A stretch of DNA of 8,528 nt from an uncultured Eubacteriales bacterium. Its GTDB lineage: Bacteria > Bacillota > Clostridia > Christensenellales > CAG-138. The notes under the pieces were generated by a model that was not told where the DNA came from, did not search any database, and saw nothing but the letters and a program-made list of their open reading frames with translations. Made by a program: the position numbers and the translations under genes. Location of the stretch: positions 1-8,528 of the forward strand of contig UREK01000052.1 of the NCBI GenBank assembly GCA_900546845.1. The letters run 5' to 3'. This document shows, in pieces, positions 1-6,059 of this stretch (positions within the stretch are counted from its first letter, which is position 1; the number at the start of each line of letters is the position of its first letter).

Positions 1-50
1 GCCCCCTTTTTGAAAGGGGGTGGCATGCGTTAGCATGCCGGGGGATTGCC
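1..50 (-). repeat. Hairpin repeat module M1 (cut by window edge)
   Basis: This is a copy of the two-stem-loop intergenic module, in minus orientation. The outer hairpin pairs 2-9 (CCCCCTTT) with 13-20. The second pairs 22-28 (GGCATGC) with 33-39 around GTTA. The conserved CAATCC-like box (GGCAATCC on the minus strand) follows at 43-50. It lies downstream of typA, beyond that gene's own terminator. The T-rich tail expected after the outer hairpin would fall outside the window, so terminator activity cannot be judged here. Confidence 0.75.
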
Positions 51-126
51 GTATTTCAGCAGCGCGTAAGCGCTGACGCGGGATTGCCGTATTCCAGCAG
101 CGCGTGAGCGCTGACGCGGGATTGCC
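43..126. repeat. 38-bp tandem repeat, two full units plus start of a third
   Basis: Units start at 43, 81 and 119 with an exact 38-base period, each beginning GGATTGCC. The first two units differ at very few positions. Each unit contains a hairpin (AGCGC, loop GTAA or GTGA, GCGCT) followed by a spacer ending in the conserved box. Read on the minus strand, this is the same unit seen in plus orientation at 3214-3251, so it is a reusable piece of the larger repeat family. Confidence 0.8.
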
Positions 127-150
127 GGAAACAGCGCTGCTTCGCATACG

Positions 151-176
151 AAAAGGACGCGCCTTCCGGCGCGCCC
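151..176 (-). terminator. Rho-independent terminator of typA
   Basis: On the minus strand a nine-pair GC-rich stem (168-176 with 155-163, one G-U pair) closes a GGAA tetraloop at 164-167 and is followed by TTTT (154-151). It starts about 40 bases past the typA stop codon. The sequence does not belong to the repeat family, so it appears to be the gene's own terminator. Confidence 0.75.
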
Positions 177-214
177 CATGTTTTTGTCGCTTCGTGTTGG
201 AAAACCGTATCGCG

Positions 215-2047
215 TCAGCTTTCCGTCGTGGCTTTTGCGGCTTTCTTCATGCGCTGTTCCTTGGAGAGGATCTTCTTGCGCATGCGGATACTCTTGGGCG
301 TAACCTCCACGAGCTCGTCCTCCGCGATGAACTCCAGGCACTGCTCCAGGGAGAGGACCGTCGGCGGGGTGAGGCGCAGCGCCTCGTCGGAGCCGGAAGC
401 GCGCATGTTGGTGACGTGCTTCTTCTTCGTCGCCGCGACGACGAGATCCTCGTTGCGGGCGCATTCGCCGATGATCTGCCCTTCGTACACCGGCACGCCG
501 GGGCCGATGAAGAGCCGCCCGCGTTCCTGCGCATTGAAAAGGCCGTAGCTGGTAGAATCGCCCGTCTCATGGTTGATGATGGAGCCGTGCTCCCGTTCCG
601 CGATGTCCCCCTTGTACGGCTCATAGCCGTGGAAGATGTGGCTCATCACGCCGTTGCCGCGCGTGTCGGTCAAAAGCTCGCTGCGGTAGCCCATGAGTCC
701 GCGCGCGGGGATGAGGAAGAGCAGGCGGACGCTCCCCTCGGTTTCGGTGATCATGTCCTGCAATTCCGCCTTGCGGGAACCAAGCTTTTCCATCACGGAG
801 CCAACGTATTCCTGCGGCACGTCGATCGTCAATTCCTCGATCGGCTCAAGGAGCGTACCCGCTTCGTCCCGCTTGAAGATGACCTTCGGCCGGGAGACGG
901 CGAACTCGTACTCCTGGCGGCGCATCGTCTCGATGAGGATGGAAAGGTGCAGTTCGCCGCGGCCGCTCACCTTGAACATATCCGTGGAATCGGTTTCTTC
1001 CACGCGCATGGAGACGTTAGTCTCCACCTCTTTGAAAAGCCGGTCGCGCAGGTTGCGGGAGGTCACATACTTTCCCTCCCTGCCGGCGAACGGGCTATCG
1101 TTGACGAGGAACATCATGGAGATGGTCGGCTCGTCAATGTGCACGAACGGCAGCGGCTCGATGCAAGCGGGGTCGCAGGCCGTCTCGCCGATGGACAGGC
1201 CCGTCACACCCGCGACGGCCACAAGCTCGCCCGCGGAGGCCTCTTCGATCTCCACGCGCTTCAGGCCCTCGAAGCGATACAGCCGGGAGAGCTTCACCTC
1301 GCGCGCCTTGTTTTCCTGGCCGCCGCAGAGGGTCACGATCTGGTTGCGCCGCGCGGTGCCGCGCTCGATACGCCCAACGCCGATGCGGCCCACGTAATCG
1401 TCGTAATCGATCGTGGAAAAGAGGATCTGAAGCGGCGCGTCCGGGTCGCAGTCCGGCGCAGGGATGGTGGAGACGATCGTGTCGAACAGCGGCTGCATGT
1501 CGGTGCCGAGCGCGTCCGGCTCCATGCCGGCATAGCCGTCGCGCGCGGAGGCGTAGACGACGGGGAAATCGAGCTGCTCCGCCGTCGCGCCCAGCTCGAT
1601 GAAAAGCTCCAGCGTTTCGTCCACCACCTCGAGCGGGCGCGCGCCGGGCCTGTCCACCTTGTTGACGACGACGATCGGCGTTTTCCCAAGCGCGAGCGCC
1701 TTGCGCAGCACAAAGCGCGTCTGCGGCATGCAGCCTTCAAACGCGTCCACCAGCAACAGCACACCGTCCACCATTTGCAGGATGCGCTCCACCTCGCCGC
1801 CGAAGTCCGCGTGGCCCGGCGTATCCACGATGTTGATGCGGCAGCCCTTGTAGTTGACAGCCGTGTTCTTGGAAAGGATGGTGATGCCGCGCTCGCGTTC
1901 CAGGTCACCCGAGTCCATCACGCGCTCCTGCACCTGCTCGTTCGCGCGGAACACGCCGCTCTGGCGGAGCAGGCAGTCCACGAGCGTGGTCTTGCCGTGG
2001 TCAACATGCGCGATGATCGCAATGTTGCGGATGTTTTCGTTTGCCAT
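215..2047 (-). CDS. typA: Translational GTPase TypA/BipA
   Basis: This is a ribosome-associated GTPase of the elongation-factor superfamily, known to support 50S subunit assembly and growth under stress such as cold. The 610-residue protein has family-typical length. Visible GTPase motifs are the P-loop AHVDHGKT (13-20), switch I RGIT (53-56), DTPGH (75-79), NKVD (129-132) and SAR (167-169). EF-G-like domains follow, then the BipA-specific C-terminal region with its conserved GLFNAQERG stretch and a lysine/arginine-rich tail. The ATG is preceded by GGAGAAC seven bases upstream, and MANENIRNIAIIAHVDHGKT is the expected N-terminus. It is transcribed alone from a promoter divergent to thiT and ends at a hairpin terminator at 151-176. 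Family assignment is very secure. Confidence 0.98.
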   Translation of the reverse strand: MANENIRNIAIIAHVDHGKTTLVDCLLRQSGVFRANEQVQERVMDSGDLERERGITILSKNTAVNYKGCRINIVDTPGHADFGGEVERILQMVDGVLLLVDAFEGCMPQTRFVLRKALALGKTPIVVVNKVDRPGARPLEVVDETLELFIELGATAEQLDFPVVYASARDGYAGMEPDALGTDMQPLFDTIVSTIPAPDCDPDAPLQILFSTIDYDDYVGRIGVGRIERGTARRNQIVTLCGGQENKAREVKLSRLYRFEGLKRVEIEEASAGELVAVAGVTGLSIGETACDPACIEPLPFVHIDEPTISMMFLVNDSPFAGREGKYVTSRNLRDRLFKEVETNVSMRVEETDSTDMFKVSGRGELHLSILIETMRRQEYEFAVSRPKVIFKRDEAGTLLEPIEELTIDVPQEYVGSVMEKLGSRKAELQDMITETEGSVRLLFLIPARGLMGYRSELLTDTRGNGVMSHIFHGYEPYKGDIAEREHGSIINHETGDSTSYGLFNAQERGRLFIGPGVPVYEGQIIGECARNEDLVVAATKKKHVTNMRASGSDEALRLTPPTVLSLEQCLEFIAEDELVEVTPKSIRMRKKILSKEQRMKKAAKATTES

Positions 2048-2097
2048 ACCAAAAGTTCTCCATATCGTAAAATAATCATTGCATCAATAACCGATCT

Positions 2098-2127
2098 ATT
2101 ATACCCCTATTCCATGGGGCTTGGCAA
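2098..2127 (-). promoter_or_regulatory. Sigma-A-type promoter of typA
   Basis: On the minus strand TTGCCA (2127-2122) and a perfect TATAAT (2103-2098) are separated by 18 bases. This gives a typA leader of roughly 45 bases containing the GGAGAAC ribosome binding site (2055-2061). No riboswitch-like structure is evident in this short leader. Confidence 0.75.
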
Positions 2128-2161
2128 CAAGAACATGCGGAAGCAGCGGCGAAACCGGGGG

Positions 2162-2190
2162 TTGACACGCAGCGTGCGGAGTGATACAAT
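2162..2190 (+). promoter_or_regulatory. Sigma-A-type promoter of thiT
   Basis: A consensus TTGACA (2162-2167), a 17-base spacer and TACAAT (2185-2190) lie just upstream of the TPP riboswitch. Transcription would begin near 2197, before the aptamer. The -35 box lies 34 bases from the typA -35 box on the opposite strand, so the two promoters are divergent and close but do not overlap. Confidence 0.85.
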
Positions 2191-2215
2191 GCATTCCGAA
2201 CCGAATAAGGAATAC

Positions 2216-2295
2216 CCGCTAGGGGTGCTGGCGCTTTGCGCCGGCTGAGAGAGGCCCTTGGAACCTGTCCGGATAATACCGGCGTAGGGAAGCGG
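2216..2295 (+). ncRNA. TPP riboswitch aptamer (THI element)
   Basis: The leader carries the conserved TPP-binding core: GGGGTGC (2222-2228), CTGAGA (2245-2250), GAACCTG (2261-2267), GGATAAT (2271-2277) and GCGTAGGGAAG (2282-2292). The closing helix P1 pairs CCGCT (2216-2220) with AGCGG (2291-2295). The side helix between the first two motifs is short (GGCGC TTT GCGCC). The aptamer senses thiamine pyrophosphate, which fits the thiamine transporter downstream. Its position 3' of a good promoter and 5' of an intrinsic terminator indicates control by premature termination. Confidence 0.97.
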
Positions 2296-2330
2296 ATGAT
2301 ATAGTGGGAAAGGGGATTCCTTTTCGCCGG

Positions 2331-2360
2331 TCTCCGCAAAATTTTTTGCGGGGATTTTTT
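2331..2360 (+). terminator. Riboswitch-controlled terminator (expression platform)
   Basis: The 5' arm 2331-2341 pairs with 2344-2354 (CCGCAAAA with TTTTGCGG at the core; the innermost A-T pairs must open to give a loop), followed by six T residues (2355-2360). TCCGC (2333-2337) in the 5' arm is also complementary to GCGGA (2292-2296), which overlaps the 3' strand of aptamer helix P1. TPP binding would lock P1 and free the terminator. Without TPP the alternative pairing would block it. The hairpin is seen directly; the switching logic is inferred. Confidence 0.88.
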
Positions 2361-2398
2361 ATTTCCGGTATCCCAACTGCAAGAAGGAGTCTCAAAAA

Positions 2399-3067
2399 AT
2401 GGAATTCGTGTTATGGGAAAAGCTGGCTGGGCTCGAGGGCAAAGAGCTCGTCATGCTCATCGCGGCGGCTGCCGTGGCGGCAGCGCTCATCGTGCTGCTC
2501 GTGTGCCTGCGCAAGCGCGGCGCCGCGGAAGCGCCCGCCAAAAAGATCGACGTGCGCGCGCTCGTCTACGGCGCGCTGTGCATCAGCCTTTCGTTCGTCC
2601 TCAGCTACATCAAGCTGTTCTCCATGCCCATGGGCGGCTCGCTGACGCTTTGCTCCATGCTGCCCATCGCCATGTACGCCTGGGCGTTCGGCCCGGCCTA
2701 TGGCTTCACGGCCGCGTTCGCGTACAGCCTGCTGCAGATCATCCAAGGCGCGTGGATCGTGCATCCGGTGCAGTTCGTGCTGGATTATTTCGTCGCCTTC
2801 ACGTGCTACGGCCTTTCGTCCCTGTTCCCGAAGTGCCTGCCGCTGGGCGTCGGCGTCGCGGGCCTCGCGCGCTATGCCTGCTCGGTGCTCTCCGGCGTGG
2901 TGTTCTTCGCGGATTCCGCCGCGGAGGCGGGCTATCAGAGCGCGCTGCTCTACTCCCTGGGCTATAACGGCGGCACCATCGGCGTGGAAACCGTGCTGTG
3001 CGTGATCGTTGCCTGCGTGCCCGGCGTGGTGCGCATTGCAAAAGCCATGAACAAAAGGCGCGGGTAA
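2399..3067 (+). CDS. thiT: ECF thiamine transporter substrate-binding subunit ThiT
   Basis: This is a membrane S-component that binds thiamine and works with the shared ECF energizing module (two ATPases plus EcfT). That module is not encoded here, as expected for group II ECF systems. The 222-residue protein is very hydrophobic with several membrane segments. Family-like stretches are MPMGGSLTLCSMLPI (76-90), HPVQFVLDY (122-130) and YSLGYNGG (185-192), the last containing the YN pair typical of ThiT. The TPP riboswitch directly upstream supports thiamine as substrate. AAGGAG (2384-2389) precedes the ATG by nine bases. Oddly, residues about 17-36 form an extra N-terminal hydrophobic helix followed by a charged linker (38-50), making the protein longer than the usual ~180-200 residues. 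A strong terminator follows, so the gene is probably monocistronic. Confidence 0.94.
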   Translation: MEFVLWEKLAGLEGKELVMLIAAAAVAAALIVLLVCLRKRGAAEAPAKKIDVRALVYGALCISLSFVLSYIKLFSMPMGGSLTLCSMLPIAMYAWAFGPAYGFTAAFAYSLLQIIQGAWIVHPVQFVLDYFVAFTCYGLSSLFPKCLPLGVGVAGLARYACSVLSGVVFFADSAAEAGYQSALLYSLGYNGGTIGVETVLCVIVACVPGVVRIAKAMNKRRG

Positions 3068-3100
3068 TCCCCGCGCGCTGAAATTCGGAATATCTTCCTC

Positions 3101-3141
3101 CGCTGGCCGTCCGGCTTTCTCCGGATGGCCGGCGTTTTTTT
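3101..3141 (+). terminator. Rho-independent terminator of thiT
   Basis: A 14-pair stem (3101-3114 with 3121-3134, two G-U pairs) closes a six-base loop and is followed by seven T residues (3135-3141). It lies 33 bases past the thiT stop. It is unrelated in sequence to the repeat modules that begin about 70 bases further on. Confidence 0.95.
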
Positions 3142-3213
3142 GGCGGTTTGCCGATGTGGGAAACCCAACTTCCCCTCGCTTCCGTTTCGTCAGCAGCATA
3201 CCAACGCAAGCTC

Positions 3214-3251
3214 CCTCCGTCAGCGCTTCCGCGCTGCTGGAATACGGCAAT
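3214..3251 (+). repeat. 38-bp repeat unit preceding element B
   Basis: This is one 38-base unit beginning CCTCCGTCAGCGC. The next occurrence of the same start is at 3252, exactly 38 bases on, inside the larger element B. The hairpin AGCGC/GCGCT is kept. It is the reverse complement of the units at 43-118 with a few substitutions. Confidence 0.75.
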
Positions 3252-3408
3252 CCTCCGTCAGCGCTCACGCGCTGCCACCTCCTTTCAAAAAGGAGGCTTT
3301 TGGGGGCGTTCTCCCCAACGTTTTCCGTATATGGATGCCGCACGAAAGCGCACAAACCAAAAGGCTCCTTTATAAAAGGAGCTGTCGCCGCAGGCGACTG
3401 AGGATTGT
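3241..3408 (+). repeat. Composite intergenic element, copy B (inverted module pair)
   Basis: Two modules point at each other. The left one (plus) has stem-loops 3259-3274 (CAGCGC/GCGCTG) and 3278-3296 (CCTCCTTT/AAAGGAGG) followed by CTTTT. The right one (minus) has 3364-3382 (GCTCCTTT/AAAGGAGC) and 3384-3398 (GTCGCC/GGCGAC), then the TGAGGATTG box. A ~55-base centre joins them. The whole unit is repeated as the reverse complement at 4978-5146. It sits between the convergent ends of thiT and mnmE. Each module's hairpin plus T-run faces incoming transcription, so it could act as a two-way terminator, and it offers the only visible terminator for mnmE. No transposase or convincing reading frame is inside. 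Confidence 0.85.
3358..3382 (-). terminator. Likely terminator of mnmE, inside element B
   Basis: On the minus strand the perfect eight-pair hairpin GCTCCTTT/AAAGGAGC (3382-3364) is followed by CTTTTGG. It lies about 90 bases downstream of the mnmE stop. The T-run is short, so efficiency is uncertain. No better candidate lies between it and the gene. Confidence 0.5.
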
Positions 3409-3471
3409 ACCCGCCGCAGCGGGTGAGCCGTTCGGCATGCTTGCGCCGCAGAGGAGTACGCCAATTCCTCC

Positions 3472-4797
3472 CTATTTCCCGACGCAGAATTTCGCAAAGA
3501 TGCGCTCGATAAGATCCGCCGCGGCTGCGCGCCCGGTGATCTGCCCCAGCGCGTCGAGCGCTTCGCGCAGGTCGGTGGCGACGAGTTCCAGCTCCGCGCC
3601 CCCGGCGTTTTGCCGCGCCTCGGTTACGGAGGCGGCGGCATGGCAAAGCGCCTCGATGTGGCGGGCGTTGGTGACGAGCGCGCTTTCGGCCTCCGGCGCA
3701 ACGCTTGCGGCGATGGCATGGCGCAGCGCTTCAAGCCCCTCGCCCGTTTCGGCGCTGACGGTCAACGCCGCAAGCCCCTGCGCGGCAAGCGTCTCCGCGC
3801 TCCAGAGGGCGGGGAGGTCGCTTTTGTTGCAGACGGCGATGCGCGGCCGCGACTCCGTTTCCCGCAGGAGCGCGAAATCCTCCTCCGAAAGGGGAGCCGC
3901 AAGGTCGAAGCAGAGCAACAGCAGATCCGCCCGTTCCGCCGCGCTGCGCGCGCGGGCCACGCCGATGCGCTCCACCGGGTCGTCCGCCGCGCGGATGCCC
4001 GCGGTGTCAAACAGCGTCACGGGCACGCCCTCCATGGAAACGGCCTCCTCCAGCACGTCCCGCGTGGTGCCTGCGTATTGCGTGACGATGGCACGCTCCG
4101 TGCCCGCAAGCGCGTTGAGCAGGGAGGATTTCCCCGCGTTCGGCCTGCCGACGAGCGCGACGCGCGCCCCCTCCCGCAGCACGCGCCCGGAAATCCCCGC
4201 GCCGGTGAGCGCCCGCAATTCCGTCTCCGCGGCTGCAAGGGTATCGGGCAGGGCGGAGGTCACGTCGTCCTCCAGCTCCTCCGGATAGTCGATCGCCGCC
4301 TCCAGGCCGGAGAGCGCGTCGAGCAGCATGCCCTCTACGGCCGCAATGCGCCGGCTCAGCCCGCCTTCGAGCTGGACGAGTGCGCTCTTCGCGCCGCGTT
4401 CCGCTCCCGCGTTGATGAGGTCCATCACAGCCTCGGCCTGGGCAAGGTCGAGCTTGCCGTTCAAAAACGCACGCTGCGTGAACTCGCCTGGCCGCGCGCT
4501 GCGCGCATGGCGGCCGAGCAGCGCCAGCACGCGCCGCACCGTCGCCTGCCCGCCGTGCAGGTAAAGCTCGGCCATGTCCTCGCCCGTATAGGAGCGGGGG
4601 GCGGGGAAGAAGGCGGCCATCGCCTGGTCGAGCGTTTCGCCCCGCTCGTCCACCACGCGGCCATAGGCCATCTCTCGCGGCGCGCCACGCCCGGTAAAGC
4701 AGCGTTTGAGCAGCGTCTCTGCGCCCGCGCCGGAGACGCGCACCACGGCGATCGCCCCTCCGAGAGGCGTCGCAAGGGCATAGATAAGTTCATTCAC
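3472..4797 (-). CDS. mnmE: tRNA modification GTPase MnmE (TrmE)
   Basis: With its partner MnmG, MnmE installs the aminomethyl-type modification at C5 of wobble uridine 34 in certain tRNAs. The 441-residue protein has normal length. An N-terminal folate-binding domain starts with the ATPLGGAIAVVRVSG stretch (9-23), and the conserved PGEFTQRAFLNGKLDL lies at 103-118. The inserted G domain shows GRPNAGKS (217-224), GTTRD (243-247), DTAG (264-267) and NKSD (324-327). The C-terminus ends in FCVGK, keeping the catalytic cysteine (438) of the C-x-G-K motif. The start is a GTG that yields the expected MNELIYALATP N-terminus. An ATG four bases inside is out of frame. A GGAGAG lies 11 bases upstream, rather distant. 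MnmG is not in the window, and the gene stands alone between two inverted repeat elements. Confidence 0.97.
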   Translation of the reverse strand: MNELIYALATPLGGAIAVVRVSGAGAETLLKRCFTGRGAPREMAYGRVVDERGETLDQAMAAFFPAPRSYTGEDMAELYLHGGQATVRRVLALLGRHARSARPGEFTQRAFLNGKLDLAQAEAVMDLINAGAERGAKSALVQLEGGLSRRIAAVEGMLLDALSGLEAAIDYPEELEDDVTSALPDTLAAAETELRALTGAGISGRVLREGARVALVGRPNAGKSSLLNALAGTERAIVTQYAGTTRDVLEEAVSMEGVPVTLFDTAGIRAADDPVERIGVARARSAAERADLLLLCFDLAAPLSEEDFALLRETESRPRIAVCNKSDLPALWSAETLAAQGLAALTVSAETGEGLEALRHAIAASVAPEAESALVTNARHIEALCHAAASVTEARQNAGGAELELVATDLREALDALGQITGRAAAADLIERIFAKFCVGK

Positions 4798-4849
4798 GGG
4801 AAGATCAACTCTCCGTTCTTAGAATGAGGTGGGGGAGGCCATCCTCAGC

Positions 4850-4878
4850 CGCATACGGCGAACCGTAGCAGTTCTCAA
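4850..4878 (-). promoter_or_regulatory. Weak candidate promoter for mnmE
   Basis: On the minus strand TTGAGA (4878-4873) and TATGCG (4855-4850) are 17 bases apart, upstream of the GTG start. The -10 match is poor and overlaps a small GCCG/CGGC hairpin. It is offered only because mnmE needs a promoter in this interval and nothing better is visible. Confidence 0.25.
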
Positions 4879-4917
4879 ATGGATGCGCTGCTTTAAGCGG
4901 CGCTTACGAAGGTGCGG

Positions 4918-5027
4918 CAATCCTCAGTCAACGGCTTGCCTACTGCGGCGATAGTTCGTAATGGCTGCGCGGGTAAGACAATCCTCAGTCGCCTGCGGCG
5001 ACAGCTCCTTTCAAAAAGGAGCCTTTT
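4918..5027 (+). repeat. Diverged long-form module, related to the 119-bp repeats near 8162 and 8410
   Basis: This segment shares an ordered series of blocks with the two copies upstream of cca: CAATCCTCAGTC, an ACGGCTTGC block, AGTTCG(T/C)AATGG, GTAAG, then ACAATCCTCAGTC with the double hairpin and CTTTT. It spans 110 bases here against 114 in the comparable part of those copies, with several substitutions and small gaps. Its right half is also the left module of element C. The rest of 4798-4917 holds the mnmE leader and a GC-rich hairpin (4885-4903), with no gene. Confidence 0.7.
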
Positions 5028-5146
5028 GGTCTGTGCGCTCTCGAACGCCGTCCAAATACCAAAAAACGTTAGGGAGAACGCCCCCAAAAGCCTCCTTTTT
5101 GAAAGGAGGTGGCAGCGCGTGAGCGCTGACGGAGGATTGCCGTATT
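4978..5146 (-). repeat. Composite intergenic element, copy C (inverted relative to B)
   Basis: The reverse complement of this segment aligns end to end with 3241-3408. The terminal modules are near-identical, and the ~55-base centre is diverged but recognisable. Hairpins are GTCGCC/GGCGAC (4988-5002), GCTCCTTT/AAAGGAGC (5004-5022, then CTTTT), CCTCCTTT/AAAGGAGG (5091-5109, with T-run on the minus strand) and CAGCGC/GCGCTG (5113-5128, loop GTGA). It lies upstream of mnmE and downstream of the cca operon. Its right module could stop transcripts arriving from that operon. No coding sequence is evident. Confidence 0.85.
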
Positions 5147-5170
5147 AGGAACCCGTTGAAATTCACCGCT

Positions 5171-5230
5171 CCCAAAATCCCCCCCTTTTGAAAGGGGCGG
5201 TGGCAGCGGCGTGAGCCGCCGGCGGGAGAT
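5171..5230 (-). repeat. Hairpin repeat module M6, probable terminator of the cca operon
   Basis: This is a further module in minus orientation. It has a CCCCTTT/AAAGGGG hairpin (5182-5197), followed on the minus strand by GGGGATTTTGGG, and the second stem-loop GCGGC/GCCGC with loop GTGA (5206-5219). The box next to it is diverged (GGAGATTCC in plus). It is the first hairpin plus T-stretch met after the last gene of the operon, about 110 bases past its stop. Termination is inferred. Confidence 0.6.
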
Positions 5231-5309
5231 TCCGCGGCGTTTCGTAAAGCATGCCGGAAGATTGCCTTATCAAGCGGCCGCTCCGCAAAACGTGCCGCAG
5301 TGGAATCCC

Positions 5310-6011
5310 TTACCGCGCTTCCATGTGCTTCCTTGCAAGGTTCACGAACCATTCAAAGGGTTCGGACCAGCCCGTGCGCTCCGGATGGAACTGGAGGCCC
5401 AGAATACGGCCGTTCTCGTGCTCGATCGCCTCGATCACACCTTCCGGGGAGGCAGCGCTCACAATGAAGCCCTTGCCCGGCGTTTTCACGGCCTGATGAT
5501 GGTAGCTCGCAACGCCTGAGCGGCCTTTGAGCATGGAGGCGACGAGCGTGCCCTCCACCGGGACGATAGGATGCAGCGCCACACCGAAGGGCGTTACGCG
5601 GTGGTTCTCGGTGTAGCCCGCTTCCGCGAGATCCAGCACAGTCTTGCCGCCGAACACATAGTTGAGGAACTGGCAGCCCCGGCAAATGCCGAGCATCGGC
5701 AGCTCCCGCTCGTTCGCTGCATGGAAAAGGCGGGTTTCAAAATCATCCCGCAGGTCGCAGATGTTCGCGGGCTCGCCCTTGTCGCCCGCATCGTATGCGC
5801 CGCGCGCGGGGTTGATGTCCCCGCCGCCGCAGAAGAGCACACCGTCGAGGATGTCCCAATCGTCAAACGTGTACGGCAGGATCACGGCCGTCGCACCCGC
5901 GTTGTGCAGGGAATTGCTGTATGTGTCATGCAGATGGTAGTGGTTGCCGATATCGCTGTCCGAAGGGCTGCGCTTGTAGCAGGTCAGGCCGATGAGAGGT
6001 CGCTTGTTCAT
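5310..6011 (-). CDS. Peptidase C26 / gamma-glutamyl-GABA hydrolase-type protein, paralog A
   Basis: This is a class I glutamine amidotransferase-fold hydrolase related to PuuD, which cleaves gamma-glutamyl-GABA in putrescine breakdown. The substrate here is unknown. The 233-residue protein shows GGGDINP (62-68), the nucleophile elbow GICRGCQ (108-114) with Cys110, HHQAVKT (171-177), and the FHPE motif with His209 and Glu211, completing a Cys-His-Glu triad. It has no signal peptide, so it is likely cytosolic. The start follows AGGAGAAA by about ten bases. It is the last gene of the cca operon, 48 bases after its paralog, with which it shares PYTFD, HHQAVKT and GVIEAIEHENGRILG. No other putrescine genes are present, so calling it puuD would be an overreach. 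Confidence 0.9.
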   Translation of the reverse strand: MNKRPLIGLTCYKRSPSDSDIGNHYHLHDTYSNSLHNAGATAVILPYTFDDWDILDGVLFCGGGDINPARGAYDAGDKGEPANICDLRDDFETRLFHAANERELPMLGICRGCQFLNYVFGGKTVLDLAEAGYTENHRVTPFGVALHPIVPVEGTLVASMLKGRSGVASYHHQAVKTPGKGFIVSAASPEGVIEAIEHENGRILGLQFHPERTGWSEPFEWFVNLARKHMEAR

Positions 6012-6059
6012 GTTGCTGTTTCTCCTGTGTCCGTCTTATTTGCTCCGCCGCCGGATTGT

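Noticed and set aside
43..126. Possible CRISPR array in the 38-bp tandem repeats
   Set aside because: The units are contiguous with no unique spacers, only about two copies are present, and no cas gene is nearby.
104..2248. A 714-codon open frame on the plus strand opposite typA
   Set aside because: It lies antisense to the unmistakable typA gene, is rich in Arg, His, Ala and Val as expected from antisense GC-rich codons, and runs through the divergent promoters into the riboswitch. It has no recognisable domain.
2411..3646. A 411-codon open frame on the minus strand across thiT, its terminator and element B
   Set aside because: It crosses a strong terminator and the repeat, is antisense to thiT, and overlaps the end of mnmE in another frame. 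It is a composition artefact.
3125..4288. A 387-codon plus-strand frame opposite mnmE
   Set aside because: It is Ser/Arg/Ala-rich low-complexity antisense translation of mnmE that begins inside the thiT terminator region.
4912..5148. Small frames inside elements B and C that yield similar peptides
   Set aside because: The similarity arises because the underlying repeat DNA is the same. The frames have no credible ribosome binding sites and are interrupted or shifted in other copies, so they are unlikely to be genes.
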